This document shows positions 26,333 through 35,285 of a DNA stretch of 64,000 bases, one piece after another; positions within the stretch are counted from its first letter, which is position 1, and each line of letters opens with the position of its first letter. The notes beneath the pieces were generated by a model, which did not search any database, was not told where the DNA came from, and worked only from the letters and a program-made list of their open reading frames with translations. The stretch spans positions 64,001 through 128,000 of the IMG/VR virus record IMGVR_UViG_3300020156_000021; one strand, given 5' to 3'. The translations under genes and the position numbers were made by a program. The stretch is from a virus.

Positions 26333-27349
26333 TTATACCATCCATTCCACAAAATTATTTTTTAATTCTAAAAACTTCTTTTTTCCAAAATCTGAAGGTG
26401 AACATTTCGAATTTTTGGGCATAATTTTATTTTCTTTATCAAATATATAACCTAATTTTATGTCTACAAATTTTGACATAGTTTTTATTTTATTAATTTG
26501 ATTAATAATTATTTTTTCTTCTAATCCTTCATCTAAACAAAGTATTATTTTTTTTGGATTAAGCCATATTAAATGTTTAATTTGCGGTACATGAATTGTA
26601 TTGCCTCCTAATGAAACCGCAGTATTTATTCCCATAGTGTCCAATTGCATAGTAAATTTTTCTGATTCCCCAATATATATTTCTTCACATTCTTGTAAAT
26701 ATAAATAATTTTCAACATAACCATATAAAGTTTGAGATTTTGGATGTGGTATTACGGGCATCCATTTTGAAACTTCATCAGATTCATAGTCTCCCAAATA
26801 TCTACCTGTAATGCCGACTATATTTCCTTCAAAATCATACCAAATACAAGTGATTCTTTGAGAAATGACATCTACTCCTATCTTAAATTTTTTCTGTGTT
26901 TCGAGACTAATTCCATCTCTTAAAAATAATAAATTTGGACTTATAATATAATTATTTAATATGTCATTATTATATATTTTCATGTCTATTATATTATTAG
27001 TTTTTCTCTTGATCCTTTCATAAAAACCATCAAAAATAGAATTTCTTTTTACATATGAATATTGGTAAATATTTAATTCATTTTTAATAATATCTAAAAC
27101 ATTTTTATATGATACATTTTTAGATTTCATTATAAAAGATATTAAATTCCCATGAATATCTCTGCCAAAATCAACAGCGTTAAGATAGTCATTAAGTTGA
27201 ATTCTTATAGAAGTAGAATTACTATTTACATTTATACCACACCGAATTTCCTTTGCTCTGATATCAATATTACAAAATCCAAACTTTTCTAATATATTTT
27301 TTATGTGTTCTGGATTATCTAATAACTGTTTATTAATATCAGATATCAT
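26333..27349 (-). CDS. dnaG: DnaG-type primase (TOPRIM)
   Basis: 338 aa, shorter than bacterial DnaG (~600) because the helicase-binding C-terminal domain is missing. The N-terminal region has a degenerate zinc domain (GFCNIDIRAKEIRCG plus VDFGRDIHGNLISFIM); the TOPRIM core shows IYIGESEKF (metal Glu) and ILCLDEG. Makes RNA primers for the polymerase next door. AAAGGAA upstream of ATG. Confidence 0.85.
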   Translation of the reverse strand: MISDINKQLLDNPEHIKNILEKFGFCNIDIRAKEIRCGINVNSNSTSIRIQLNDYLNAVDFGRDIHGNLISFIMKSKNVSYKNVLDIIKNELNIYQYSYVKRNSIFDGFYERIKRKTNNIIDMKIYNNDILNNYIISPNLLFLRDGISLETQKKFKIGVDVISQRITCIWYDFEGNIVGITGRYLGDYESDEVSKWMPVIPHPKSQTLYGYVENYLYLQECEEIYIGESEKFTMQLDTMGINTAVSLGGNTIHVPQIKHLIWLNPKKIILCLDEGLEEKIIINQINKIKTMSKFVDIKLGYIFDKENKIMPKNSKCSPSDFGKKKFLELKNNFVEWMV

Positions 27350-27365
27350 TACAAAATTCCTTTCT

Positions 27366-28916
27366 TTATGTAATCATTCCATGTCTAGGTCTACACATAC
27401 TACTTTCAGAAAATAATCCATGTGCTCCATCAAATTTCAATAGATACGCCACTCCATTATCCGAACTATTTTCTCCTGATCTTGCTTTATCAACAAATAA
27501 AATTCTCCATACTGCATTTACATCTGGATTATATTCTTCTTCGCACCATTTACCAGCAATATTCTTTCTTCTAAATGGTCTAAGATAAAATTTCTTATTA
27601 TCTTTATCTAATTCTTCAGGATATACAGTTCTCATTAAAAACAAATTTTCTAATACTTCTTTAATTTGTTTTGACATTGATAATACAGAAGCATCTAAAA
27701 ATAATTTACCTAAAGTATTTATTGCTAATTGAAGAGAGCAGAGCATTATTATATTATATTTTTTTGCCATTTTATCAAGTTCTCTGCTATCTTTAATTAA
27801 AGATATAAAATGCTGTTCATTATTATTATCTGCAAAATCTAACTTTAAAGTATCATATAAAACTGTATCATATCCATGTTTTAACACATTTTCTCTTACT
27901 TTTTTCCTTACCAAGGATATATCTGCATCTGGTATTCCAATAAATTTTACTTTCCCTTTATAGTTTTTGTTCCAATATTCTTGTGCTTTTTTTAGATACT
28001 TTTTATCTTCTTCATTTATATCTCCACTTAACATTTTCTTTTTCGTTAAATTAAAATATCTAAAATGTTTTGATAAAATCCAAATAATAAATGATATTTT
28101 AAAAACTTTTATTTTTTGTTCATTCGATATTATTAATGGTTTTCTTCCTCTATATAATAATCCCATTAATACAGTAACCCATAAGGTACTTTTTCCTACC
28201 GAGGAATAAGCTCCTAAAATGGATGTTGTGCCATCCATTAAGCCATTTAATTGTCTTGATAAAAATGGAAAACAATTCATTTCTTCTCCATTAATATCTT
28301 CTCCTGCTATATCAAAAGGAACACCATTTTCTAATCCTTCAATACAATTATTTATGAATTCATCATCAAATTCAATTTCTCCTTCTTCTAATATTTTACT
28401 TGAATATCCTGTTCCTAAACTACTTATTTTACTTTCATACCAATCAATAACACTTTCACTATCCATCTTTCTAAATAATTCTAATGGAATTATGGTCTTT
28501 CCATTTTCATCAATTGGTTTTAGTAAATTAAACCCATTATTATATAAATTTAAAATAATATTTTCTCGATATAAAATGTCCAAATATGTATCCCAATTTT
28601 TTTCATTGATAATATCAATTAAATTTTGTACGGCATTCCATCCACCTCGTTCTTGAAAACCTATTTCAACTGTTTCTGAAATACTAGACAATACGGTTAT
28701 CTCATCTAAAGAACTAAAACCTTTTTCTCTTAATTGTTTTGCTAAACTATAATAAAAAATACCATCTTCAGTAATAAAATCTTTTGATTCAAGATTTGCT
28801 TCATCTATCAAAAGAATATCTTTCCATATACAAGAAATAACATTACCTTCAAAAGTCTTTCTTCCATGTAAAAGTTCTTCAGGATATTTTTCACAACCAC
28901 TAAGAAAACCCTTCAA
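27366..28916 (-). CDS. dnaB: DnaB-type replicative helicase
   Basis: 516 aa. The N-terminal helical domain (YPEELLHGRKTFEGNVIS) resembles DnaB-N; Walker A GAYSSVGKST at 235-244; Walker B VLYDTLKLD; SLQLAINT near 400 corresponds to the Q/S motif H3 region. The TTG start has GGAG 10 bases upstream. Positioned between primase and an unknown 161-aa gene. Should unwind DNA at the phage fork. Confidence 0.9.
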   Translation of the reverse strand: MKGFLSGCEKYPEELLHGRKTFEGNVISCIWKDILLIDEANLESKDFITEDGIFYYSLAKQLREKGFSSLDEITVLSSISETVEIGFQERGGWNAVQNLIDIINEKNWDTYLDILYRENIILNLYNNGFNLLKPIDENGKTIIPLELFRKMDSESVIDWYESKISSLGTGYSSKILEEGEIEFDDEFINNCIEGLENGVPFDIAGEDINGEEMNCFPFLSRQLNGLMDGTTSILGAYSSVGKSTLWVTVLMGLLYRGRKPLIISNEQKIKVFKISFIIWILSKHFRYFNLTKKKMLSGDINEEDKKYLKKAQEYWNKNYKGKVKFIGIPDADISLVRKKVRENVLKHGYDTVLYDTLKLDFADNNNEQHFISLIKDSRELDKMAKKYNIIMLCSLQLAINTLGKLFLDASVLSMSKQIKEVLENLFLMRTVYPEELDKDNKKFYLRPFRRKNIAGKWCEEEYNPDVNAVWRILFVDKARSGENSSDNGVAYLLKFDGAHGLFSESSMCRPRHGMIT

Positions 28917-28923
28917 TGCAATA

Positions 28924-29409
28924 TCACTCCATTTCTTTTATATAATCTTCAATTGATTTTCTGCGTGGTTTTATTGAATATTTGTTTTCAATTATTTCTG
29001 AATCAGATATTTTAACAATTTCTCTTTTAGGAATAATATAATCTTTTAAATTATTTTTTATAATTGTTGTAAAATATTTAATTTTTCCATATTCATTATT
29101 GAAATTTTTATTCATAAACTTGTTAAGATTATCTAAATTTTCTTTTATATAAGAATAAATTTTTGTATATGAATATACTTTTGATATTTCATTAATTTCT
29201 TTAAATAAAATAGTATTAATTACAACATATCCAAAAATATCATTTATTATATTATAAGTATTAATTCGATTTTCTTTTTCTTCTTTGATTTTTAAATATT
29301 CATATTCATTGCAATAGTATTCATTTTTATTATTAACAACAACCTTATATGCTGCATCTCTTTCAATTTTATTATTATGACATTTACATTTAACTAACAC
29401 ATCAATCAC
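28924..29409 (-). CDS. hypothetical replication-operon protein, 161 aa
   Basis: N-terminal VKCKCHNN and a later Cys in EYYCNEYEYL suggest a small metal site (residues 7-40). The rest is Asn/Lys/Ile-rich helix, with a basic C-terminus. Location between helicase and Sak4-like genes makes a loader or DNA-binding role possible, but this is only context. Confidence 0.6.
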   Translation of the reverse strand: MIDVLVKCKCHNNKIERDAAYKVVVNNKNEYYCNEYEYLKIKEEKENRINTYNIINDIFGYVVINTILFKEINEISKVYSYTKIYSYIKENLDNLNKFMNKNFNNEYGKIKYFTTIIKNNLKDYIIPKREIVKISDSEIIENKYSIKPRRKSIEDYIKEME

Positions 29410-29421
29410 CTCTTATAGATA

Positions 29422-29447
29422 AGAAGGGGTTAAAATAAACCCCTTCT
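29422..29447 (-). other. perfect 10-bp hairpin between replication genes
   Basis: AGAAGGGGTT and AACCCCTTCT enclose AAAATA. It lies between the Sak4-like stop (29466) and the next start (29409). No U-run follows, so likely an mRNA processing or stability element rather than a terminator. Confidence 0.55.
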
Positions 29448-29465
29448 ATTATATTGATTATCTAC

Positions 29466-30599
29466 TTATGCAAATAATTGTAGGATTTCTTCAAATGCTT
29501 TCGTAGGAAGTGCAGGGTCTAGTTTAGTGGATTTGTAATTCCCAAGTATTTGTTTTACATTTGTTTTTTGTTCGGCAGTAGCAAGTTTATATTTTGCTGT
29601 GATTTTAGAAATCAACTCTTTATTTTTTTCTATATCAGAAATTTCTTCAATCTGATTTTCTTCTGTTTCTATTGTTTCTTCAACTAAATTTTGTGCATCT
29701 ATTTTATCTTTCTTTTGAATTTCTTTAAAATCTTCAACTGAAACTACATCGGATTTTGATAATCTCATTCCTTCTTCAAGAACAGCAATAAAATCTTTTG
29801 CCATATTAGGTTTATCAAATATTATATATTCTGGCACAGAACCGTCTTTAAATCTGCATCCTGCATCAATGAAAGTATTGCCCCTAAGATAGAGTTTTCT
29901 TATCTGATCCGTAGCATGTCTTATTTTCTTTTCTTTTTCATCTGGCATTATAACAGTTTCTTCTTCTAAAGCTCTGTCTACATATCCTGTAAGAACACAA
30001 TCAAATATATCTCCAAAAATACCTTCATAACTTGAATTCAATGTTGATGATAAACTCATATATCCGTCATCAATATCACCTTTTTGTTTTACATTCTTAA
30101 ATTTCGTATGAGCTATTCCCCATACCCCTATACCAGCTTTCTTTAAATCAAGAAAATAATCTTTTGTCATTTTGACTACTATCTCAACTCCAGCATTATA
30201 ACCACCATAAGCTCCCTTAACGCTTTTACATGGTTTTTTTGTATCAATAACCGACAATCTGACAACTTCTTGTTCCACAATAGGTAATAATTCATCGACA
30301 ACATCAAATGCTATCATTTCTATATTATGTTCTATTCCCTTTTTTTCTATCAGCCATTCTTTTAATTCGACTAATTCTTGCCATGTCTCAACATGAGTAT
30401 GATTTAAATTATCAAGCAAGGTATATCCCATTTCTGCTCCTATACCAACAAGTAAACCTCTTTGAGCATCACCATATTTTTCAAGTATAACATCTCGAAA
30501 CAAGGTACTTTTACCAAACTTTTTCTGTGTTCTAATATATATAGTAAGATTTTTAATATCTGAAATAATTTTACTAACTGATGGTTTTTTAAAACTCAT
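29466..30599 (-). CDS. Sak4/RecA-like phage ATPase (AAA_24)
   Basis: 377 aa. KKFGKST at 26-32 is Walker A; IEMIAFDVVDELL at ~95 is Walker B. From family knowledge, this ATP-binding group assists single-strand annealing or strand exchange with its SSB, encoded immediately upstream. C-terminal ~90 residues are acidic linker plus a helical bundle (YKLATAEQKTNVKQILG) of unknown function. AAAGGAGAAAG before ATG. Confidence 0.85.
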   Translation of the reverse strand: MSFKKPSVSKIISDIKNLTIYIRTQKKFGKSTLFRDVILEKYGDAQRGLLVGIGAEMGYTLLDNLNHTHVETWQELVELKEWLIEKKGIEHNIEMIAFDVVDELLPIVEQEVVRLSVIDTKKPCKSVKGAYGGYNAGVEIVVKMTKDYFLDLKKAGIGVWGIAHTKFKNVKQKGDIDDGYMSLSSTLNSSYEGIFGDIFDCVLTGYVDRALEEETVIMPDEKEKKIRHATDQIRKLYLRGNTFIDAGCRFKDGSVPEYIIFDKPNMAKDFIAVLEEGMRLSKSDVVSVEDFKEIQKKDKIDAQNLVEETIETEENQIEEISDIEKNKELISKITAKYKLATAEQKTNVKQILGNYKSTKLDPALPTKAFEEILQLFA

Positions 30600-30633
30600 A
30601 TCTTTCTCCTTTATACTTATTTTAATATTTTAT

Positions 30634-30650
30634 AGGGGAATTTCACCCCT
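30634..30650 (-). other. AGGGG/CCCCT hairpin after the SSB-like gene
   Basis: 5-bp GC stem with 7-base loop, 6 bases past the stop at 30656. It lacks a minus-strand U-tract. Same class as the other stop-codon hairpins. Confidence 0.45.
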
Positions 30651-30655
30651 AATTT

Positions 30656-31867
30656 TTATATATCAATATCTTGAAAAATATCTTCTTCATCTAACTCATT
30701 AGGTTTGTTTTCTTTTTCAAGAATTTCAATTGGTTGAATTACAAAATCATTATCAATATACACAGTATTTTTTCTTCCCTTTGAATATCCTCTAGCAACA
30801 TTGATAATAATTAATTCTTGAATTTTTTCTCCGTAAATATCTTTACCAAGTTCTTTACGAATATCATCCATTGTAATTGCACCCAATTCAAGTAATTCCT
30901 TTTGAATATCATTTAGCATATCATCTGTAATATCTGTTTTTTGTGCCCCATCCAGCATTTTTACTTTAATTCCTAGTTCATACCAAACCTTATCTTTAAC
31001 TGTAAATTGCTTAACAAACATATTGTTTAGTTTTTTATTTGTTTCATTTTCTTCATCTTTACTGGTATCAACAACTACTTGAATTGGACATGGAATATCC
31101 ATTTTTCTATTATTGTCATAATCTCTAACATATCCGTTAATATAATACTTTTTCTTGTCTTTTAGACTATTGTTATCTAAACTATCTTTATTAAAAAATA
31201 TTGTTAACTGTCCAATTGAAGAAGGTTGAGCATCCTTTTCAGCAAGATAAACTCTGTTAGGTACTAATTTTCTATAGAATTTACCGTTATATTCTGAATT
31301 AACAATATTCCCATTGACTCTAAATAGTCTTCCGTCTACTTTTCCAGAAGTTATTACCTTATGTAAATATTCCGTAAAATCTGATTCTGCAATAAATTCT
31401 TTACGTTTCTTTTTACTATCTTCAAAAGCTTTTTCTATATCATCTACCCCTAATTCAAGTAATTCATCTTCTGTTAGAGTACCTTCCTTTTTCTTTTCAA
31501 CAGCTTTTTCAAGCTTAAACCTTCTACCATATTCCTCTAGGTCTACTACAAACTTCTTAAATTCTGCTACATTTTCTATTAGTTCAGGCTTTGTTCTATC
31601 CTTCCAAGCTATTTCAAGCTTTTCACCTTTTACTTGATTTCCATTATCATCTTTACCTGCTTTTGAAAAAGTAAATATCTTACCATTTCCATCAGCAAAA
31701 TATCCTCCTTTGGATTCAAGCATATGACGATTGTCTCCTGCAATAACATTAAAGAGAAATCTATTTGTTGTCCAACCCTTTGCTGAAGTGGTAACTTCAT
31801 ATGGTTTAAATTTTTCTGATTCTTTACCAACAAAAAACTTTCCAATTAGTTCAAATGTATTTGACAT
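30656..31867 (-). CDS. putative single-stranded-DNA-binding / replication protein
   Basis: 403 aa. The N-terminal KFFVGKESEKFKPYEVTTSAKGW then strand-rich sequence, plus the strongly acidic C-terminal tail (DEEDIFQDIDI), resemble phage SSB-like proteins that recruit replication partners through acidic ends. Central charged helix at 105-150. It is the first gene of the replication operon and sits before the Sak4-like ATPase. Assignment is by context and tail, not by a clear OB motif. Confidence 0.65.
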   Translation of the reverse strand: MSNTFELIGKFFVGKESEKFKPYEVTTSAKGWTTNRFLFNVIAGDNRHMLESKGGYFADGNGKIFTFSKAGKDDNGNQVKGEKLEIAWKDRTKPELIENVAEFKKFVVDLEEYGRRFKLEKAVEKKKEGTLTEDELLELGVDDIEKAFEDSKKKRKEFIAESDFTEYLHKVITSGKVDGRLFRVNGNIVNSEYNGKFYRKLVPNRVYLAEKDAQPSSIGQLTIFFNKDSLDNNSLKDKKKYYINGYVRDYDNNRKMDIPCPIQVVVDTSKDEENETNKKLNNMFVKQFTVKDKVWYELGIKVKMLDGAQKTDITDDMLNDIQKELLELGAITMDDIRKELGKDIYGEKIQELIIINVARGYSKGRKNTVYIDNDFVIQPIEILEKENKPNELDEEDIFQDIDI

Positions 31868-31943
31868 ATATAATTATCAAACCTCCATTTTTATTATTTT
31901 AATATTGTTATGAAAGATACATTTTATCACAACTTTATATCTA

Positions 31944-31984
31944 TATATAGTATGATTTACTATTATAAATACAATATATAGTAT
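31944..31984. repeat. two TATATAGTAT repeats upstream of the replication operon
   Basis: The decamer occurs at 31944-31953 and 31975-31984, 31 bases apart, in the only real spacer before the SSB-like gene. No clean -35/-10 pair was found here, so it could be a non-canonical early promoter or operator; a third copy is at 10331. Confidence 0.4.
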
Positions 31985-31989
31985 ATACT

Positions 31990-32877
31990 TTACAATGATT
32001 TTACTACATTAAACATATCAACTACGTTATCCATTAGTTTAAATCTTTTTGGTGATGTTGAACTTAATGCAAATTCTTCTTCAACCATATCTATATACAT
32101 AGTAAACTGTCCATCATCACCCATATAGAATTCATTCCAATCCTTGTCTGTAAAAATTCTTCTAAGATCAAGTTGTTTTATTGCTAAATTATCAAAACTA
32201 ACAACCTTAAATCCGTTTATAATCTCACAAATATTATCATAAATAACTTTCTTTTTATCTTCTACTTCCTGATTATAATAATCAATGCCTCTACGAATAT
32301 TCTTATATCCAAGAATTAAGAGTTTCAAATTTTTATTATACATTTTTATAAGGTCTTTATAACTTACTACACCATTGATTACATGAAGCACAGCATTAGG
32401 ATAGTCTTTTAACATCTCTACAAAAGTTTCATCATAATGTGTAAATGATAGCCCTAACCCCTTAATTAAATCTTTAGAATATATCATATCAATTAACTGT
32501 TTATATTTAATAAAATGATACTGGTTAACAGTTATATTAGCAATTATATTTCTACTTTTCAACAACTTTAAAAACTCAATTAATTGTGGATGAACTAGAG
32601 GATTACCACCACCAATAGCCAATTCTGTATAAGGTATTAAAGTCTCAATAAACTGATTATTTAATAACTCTCCATGTAACCCATCTATTGTAGAATTTTC
32701 ATGACAATATGGGCAATTCATATCACATTGATTAGTTATTTTAATATCCATACATTCAGGAAATTCAGAAATAAACACTGTATCTTCAGGAACTAAGGTT
32801 TCTCTTACCTTAGTTCCATCGGAATAAATACTAACATTATAATTACCGTTTATGTATTTACCTAATAATTTAGTCAT
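31990..32877 (-). CDS. radical SAM enzyme, 295 aa
   Basis: CDMNCPYCHE with Cys51, Cys55 and Cys58 binds the 4Fe-4S cluster; AIGGGNPLVHP is the glycine motif for SAM. No SPASM or twitch cysteines are visible at the C-terminus. It ends in a simple helix. Immediately downstream in the same direction of genomic order are two paralogous RRGVFETNSSS proteins (their starts lie upstream on the transcript), so a modification role on them is possible but unproven. No ribosome-binding oddities. Confidence 0.85.
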   Translation of the reverse strand: MTKLLGKYINGNYNVSIYSDGTKVRETLVPEDTVFISEFPECMDIKITNQCDMNCPYCHENSTIDGLHGELLNNQFIETLIPYTELAIGGGNPLVHPQLIEFLKLLKSRNIIANITVNQYHFIKYKQLIDMIYSKDLIKGLGLSFTHYDETFVEMLKDYPNAVLHVINGVVSYKDLIKMYNKNLKLLILGYKNIRRGIDYYNQEVEDKKKVIYDNICEIINGFKVVSFDNLAIKQLDLRRIFTDKDWNEFYMGDDGQFTMYIDMVEEEFALSSTSPKRFKLMDNVVDMFNVVKSL

Positions 32878-32886
32878 TTTAACTCC

Positions 32887-33246
32887 TCAACCATCATATC
32901 CGTATTTTCCAAACGCAACTATTGTTTCTCCACTTTTAGTTGTATACGTGCTTTCAAATGACTCCAAATCACCATCAAAATAATTTTCTGAAGTATATAA
33001 ATCTTCTTCTCTCAGTGCTTCATTGACCTCATCTTCATTATTATAATCTAAATCTTTATAATACTCACTATCCTTCAACTTTTGAATAGCTTCTTCTCTA
33101 GAAATGAATTTCTTTTCTGCTCTCCAATTTCTGTCAAGAAAAACTTCACCCTTTTCCCACTTGTCATAATCTTCCTTTGAACACATTGTAATGCTATGTG
33201 TTGAACTACTATTAGTTTCAAATACCCCTCTACGTATTGTTCTCAT
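32887..33246 (-). CDS. RRGVFETNSSS-leader protein, 119 aa
   Basis: Begins MRTIRRGVFETNSSSTHSI; after residue ~20 the sequence is acidic and unrelated to its neighbour's body. This leader recurs, from memory, in many Firmicute and phage proteins of unknown function. Located between its paralogue and the radical SAM gene, 10 bases from the latter. Confidence 0.75.
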   Translation of the reverse strand: MRTIRRGVFETNSSSTHSITMCSKEDYDKWEKGEVFLDRNWRAEKKFISREEAIQKLKDSEYYKDLDYNNEDEVNEALREEDLYTSENYFDGDLESFESTYTTKSGETIVAFGKYGYDG

Positions 33247-33259
33247 TTACTTATCCTCC

Positions 33260-33772
33260 TTAATGATTATCATTATCTATAATAACGGTTACACCGTCAT
33301 TAAATACAAAATTTAAAATATCAGTATTATAATCTTTTAGAAAATCATCAATATTTGAATAATCTTCACAAGATTGATGATCTATATAACCATCAAAATC
33401 TAAATAATAATAACTACCATCATAACTTTTTTTCATCTGTATTTGGCTATCAAAGCATACACCATCACAATTGCACTTATCAGCAATAGCCTTATTAATT
33501 TCTTTAAATCCATTTGTTTCGTAAATTTTATCAACAGAAGTTACTTTTCTTCCTTCTGTTTCTATTAGCATAGTACAAAGATAAGATAATCTTTCAGATT
33601 GGCTTGTTAAAGTATCAATTCCCCATCCATATTCTCCAAACAAAACATGAATCTTACTATCATCTGGGTTGACAGTTAAATAAGAATTTTTAATATCTCC
33701 CCTTCTAATAGATACACTATGGGAACTACTTGAATTTGTTTCAAATACACCTCTTCTAATTACTTTCGACAT
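33260..33772 (-). CDS. RRGVFETNSSS-leader protein, 170 aa
   Basis: Begins MSKVIRRGVFETNSSSSHS, the same leader as 32887, then a different ~150-residue body containing CNCDGVCFD and many Asp/Tyr. GAAAGGATAAATT upstream. First of three tightly packed genes with the other leader protein and the radical SAM enzyme. Confidence 0.75.
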   Translation of the reverse strand: MSKVIRRGVFETNSSSSHSVSIRRGDIKNSYLTVNPDDSKIHVLFGEYGWGIDTLTSQSERLSYLCTMLIETEGRKVTSVDKIYETNGFKEINKAIADKCNCDGVCFDSQIQMKKSYDGSYYYLDFDGYIDHQSCEDYSNIDDFLKDYNTDILNFVFNDGVTVIIDNDNH

Positions 33773-33822
33773 AATTTATCCTTTCTTTATTTTATTAATA
33801 TTTACACCAAAACAGAATTTCA

Positions 33823-34011
33823 TTAACTTTTTGTTTCCATTGATTTCCCGCATTGTTCACACAAATTATATTTAAATGAACAAGTTGGACATATAACATG
33901 TGTAGGGGTATGGGGTGATACAACTCTTATACCACAAATTTTACACGTACCTTCTGTGATTGCTTGATAATACTCTGAATTTTCACATTCCTTACAATAA
34001 CAATAATTCAT
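33823..34011 (-). CDS. double zinc-ribbon protein, 62 aa
   Basis: Four Cys pairs (CYCKEC, CKIC, CPTC, CEQC) within 60 residues make two adjacent ribbons. Typical of small adaptor or inhibitor proteins; role unknown. Confidence 0.7.
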   Translation of the reverse strand: MNYCYCKECENSEYYQAITEGTCKICGIRVVSPHTPTHVICPTCSFKYNLCEQCGKSMETKS

Positions 34012-34047
34012 ATTATTTATCCTTTCTTTTAAAATATTTGAAGCAAA

Positions 34048-34314
34048 TCAAACTTTTCTACACTTTTTACTAAACCAACTATCAATTACTGTATAAGCGT
34101 AAACTCCTATAAAAAGTATACTTACTAACCCGGTAATAATAAACAATCCATAACCGATTATATTTAAAATAATAACCCCAATTGGTATTGTTGAAAGTAG
34201 ACTAATTCCACAAACAATTCCTACTACAATAGCTACCAATCCTATTAAAATACCTACTATCAAAAGTATAGTTAATATAACAGTTAAGATGCCTTTCAAA
34301 ATTTTCGTAAACAT
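34048..34314 (-). CDS. membrane protein, 88 aa
   Basis: At least two long hydrophobic segments (ILKGILTVILTILLIVGILIG and a later GVIILNIIGYG...LVSILFIGV), ending in KKCRKV. Positive-inside tail suggests C-terminus in the cytoplasm. Unknown. Confidence 0.7.
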   Translation of the reverse strand: MFTKILKGILTVILTILLIVGILIGLVAIVVGIVCGISLLSTIPIGVIILNIIGYGLFIITGLVSILFIGVYAYTVIDSWFSKKCRKV

Positions 34315-34370
34315 ATGTAATATCCTTTCTTTATTTTAATATTTAACAAAAGGAAAGTTTCATTAACATT

Positions 34371-35285
34371 TTACTTGGCTTTTTTATCTGCTTCGTGCAA
34401 AATCATTAGTCTATCATAAAACTCTTGACCAACTAAATTAATAAACTTTTGCTTTGCTTTTTCAGTGTTAATAAAGAATGGTTGCATGTGATATCTTATT
34501 AATTGACATATATCAAGTATAGAGTCACATTCTATACCCCTCAGATAGAACAAAGCGTCATAAGCTGAAATATTCTCATGGTGATAATAATGAGCAATAT
34601 CGGTTACTTCACCCTTATAATTTTTAAATTGCTTAGTAAATTCCTTACCTATATCATGAAGCATAGCTGCCTTTAATATATTTTCATCCAAAGGAATATG
34701 ATTTTGAATGCTATCACTACATACCCAGGTAGCACATGACTTACAATGTATCCCTATTGGGAATGTATGATTAGGATTATCCTGATCTATTTTATCAAGT
34801 CTGGCAAATAATTCATTCCAATTACCATTAGTATTATCAGTATAATGTATTTGAATCTCATCCCAACCTTCAAAGTAAGCAGGAATATCAAAGTTTAAAT
34901 ACATTTTCTTTATAATATGTTCTGGAACAAATCTGCCTCTATTTTCATTTTGTTCAAGGCATTTGTCATAAGGCGTAGCTTTTAAGCAACAGATTTTATA
35001 TGTATTAAACTTTTTGATTTCCTCTAAAAATGCCTTACGTCTTTTATATGATATATTTGTAGCATCATATATAACATTTTTACCTTCTGATAAATCCTGC
35101 TTAATTCTTTTATGTAATTCCGTAAATAACTCATTATTTCTATTTTGTATATCTTCATTTTCAAACAGTTCACCTCTTAAATTGTCTGAAGCATATACGA
35201 TAGCATTTTCTTTTATGGATAATTCTTTTGCATAGGTAGACTTACCGCTTCCTGGCAAGCCTACCATCATATAAAGTTTATTCAT
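34371..35285 (-). CDS. polynucleotide kinase with HD phosphohydrolase domain
   Basis: 304 aa from ATG 35285 (GAGGTTAA upstream, overlapping the previous stop). P-loop GLPGSGKST at 9-17 and DATNISYKRR (~74-83) match the 5'-OH polynucleotide kinase family. The C-terminal half is an HD domain (LHDIGKEF at ~209-216, HHEN at ~235), which could remove 2',3'-cyclic or 3' phosphates in place of the usual Pnkp phosphatase. Third gene of an RNA-repair operon; stop/start overlap indicates coupled translation. Confidence 0.85.
   Translation of the reverse strand: MNKLYMMVGLPGSGKSTYAKELSIKENAIVYASDNLRGELFENEDIQNRNNELFTELHKRIKQDLSEGKNVIYDATNISYKRRKAFLEEIKKFNTYKICCLKATPYDKCLEQNENRGRFVPEHIIKKMYLNFDIPAYFEGWDEIQIHYTDNTNGNWNELFARLDKIDQDNPNHTFPIGIHCKSCATWVCSDSIQNHIPLDENILKAAMLHDIGKEFTKQFKNYKGEVTDIAHYYHHENISAYDALFYLRGIECDSILDICQLIRYHMQPFFINTEKAKQKFINLVGQEFYDRLMILHEADKKAK

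Noticed and set aside
31630-31845. Minus-strand ORF of 71 aa
   Set aside because: Lies wholly inside the SSB-like gene in another frame, Met/Leu/Gln-rich shadow.
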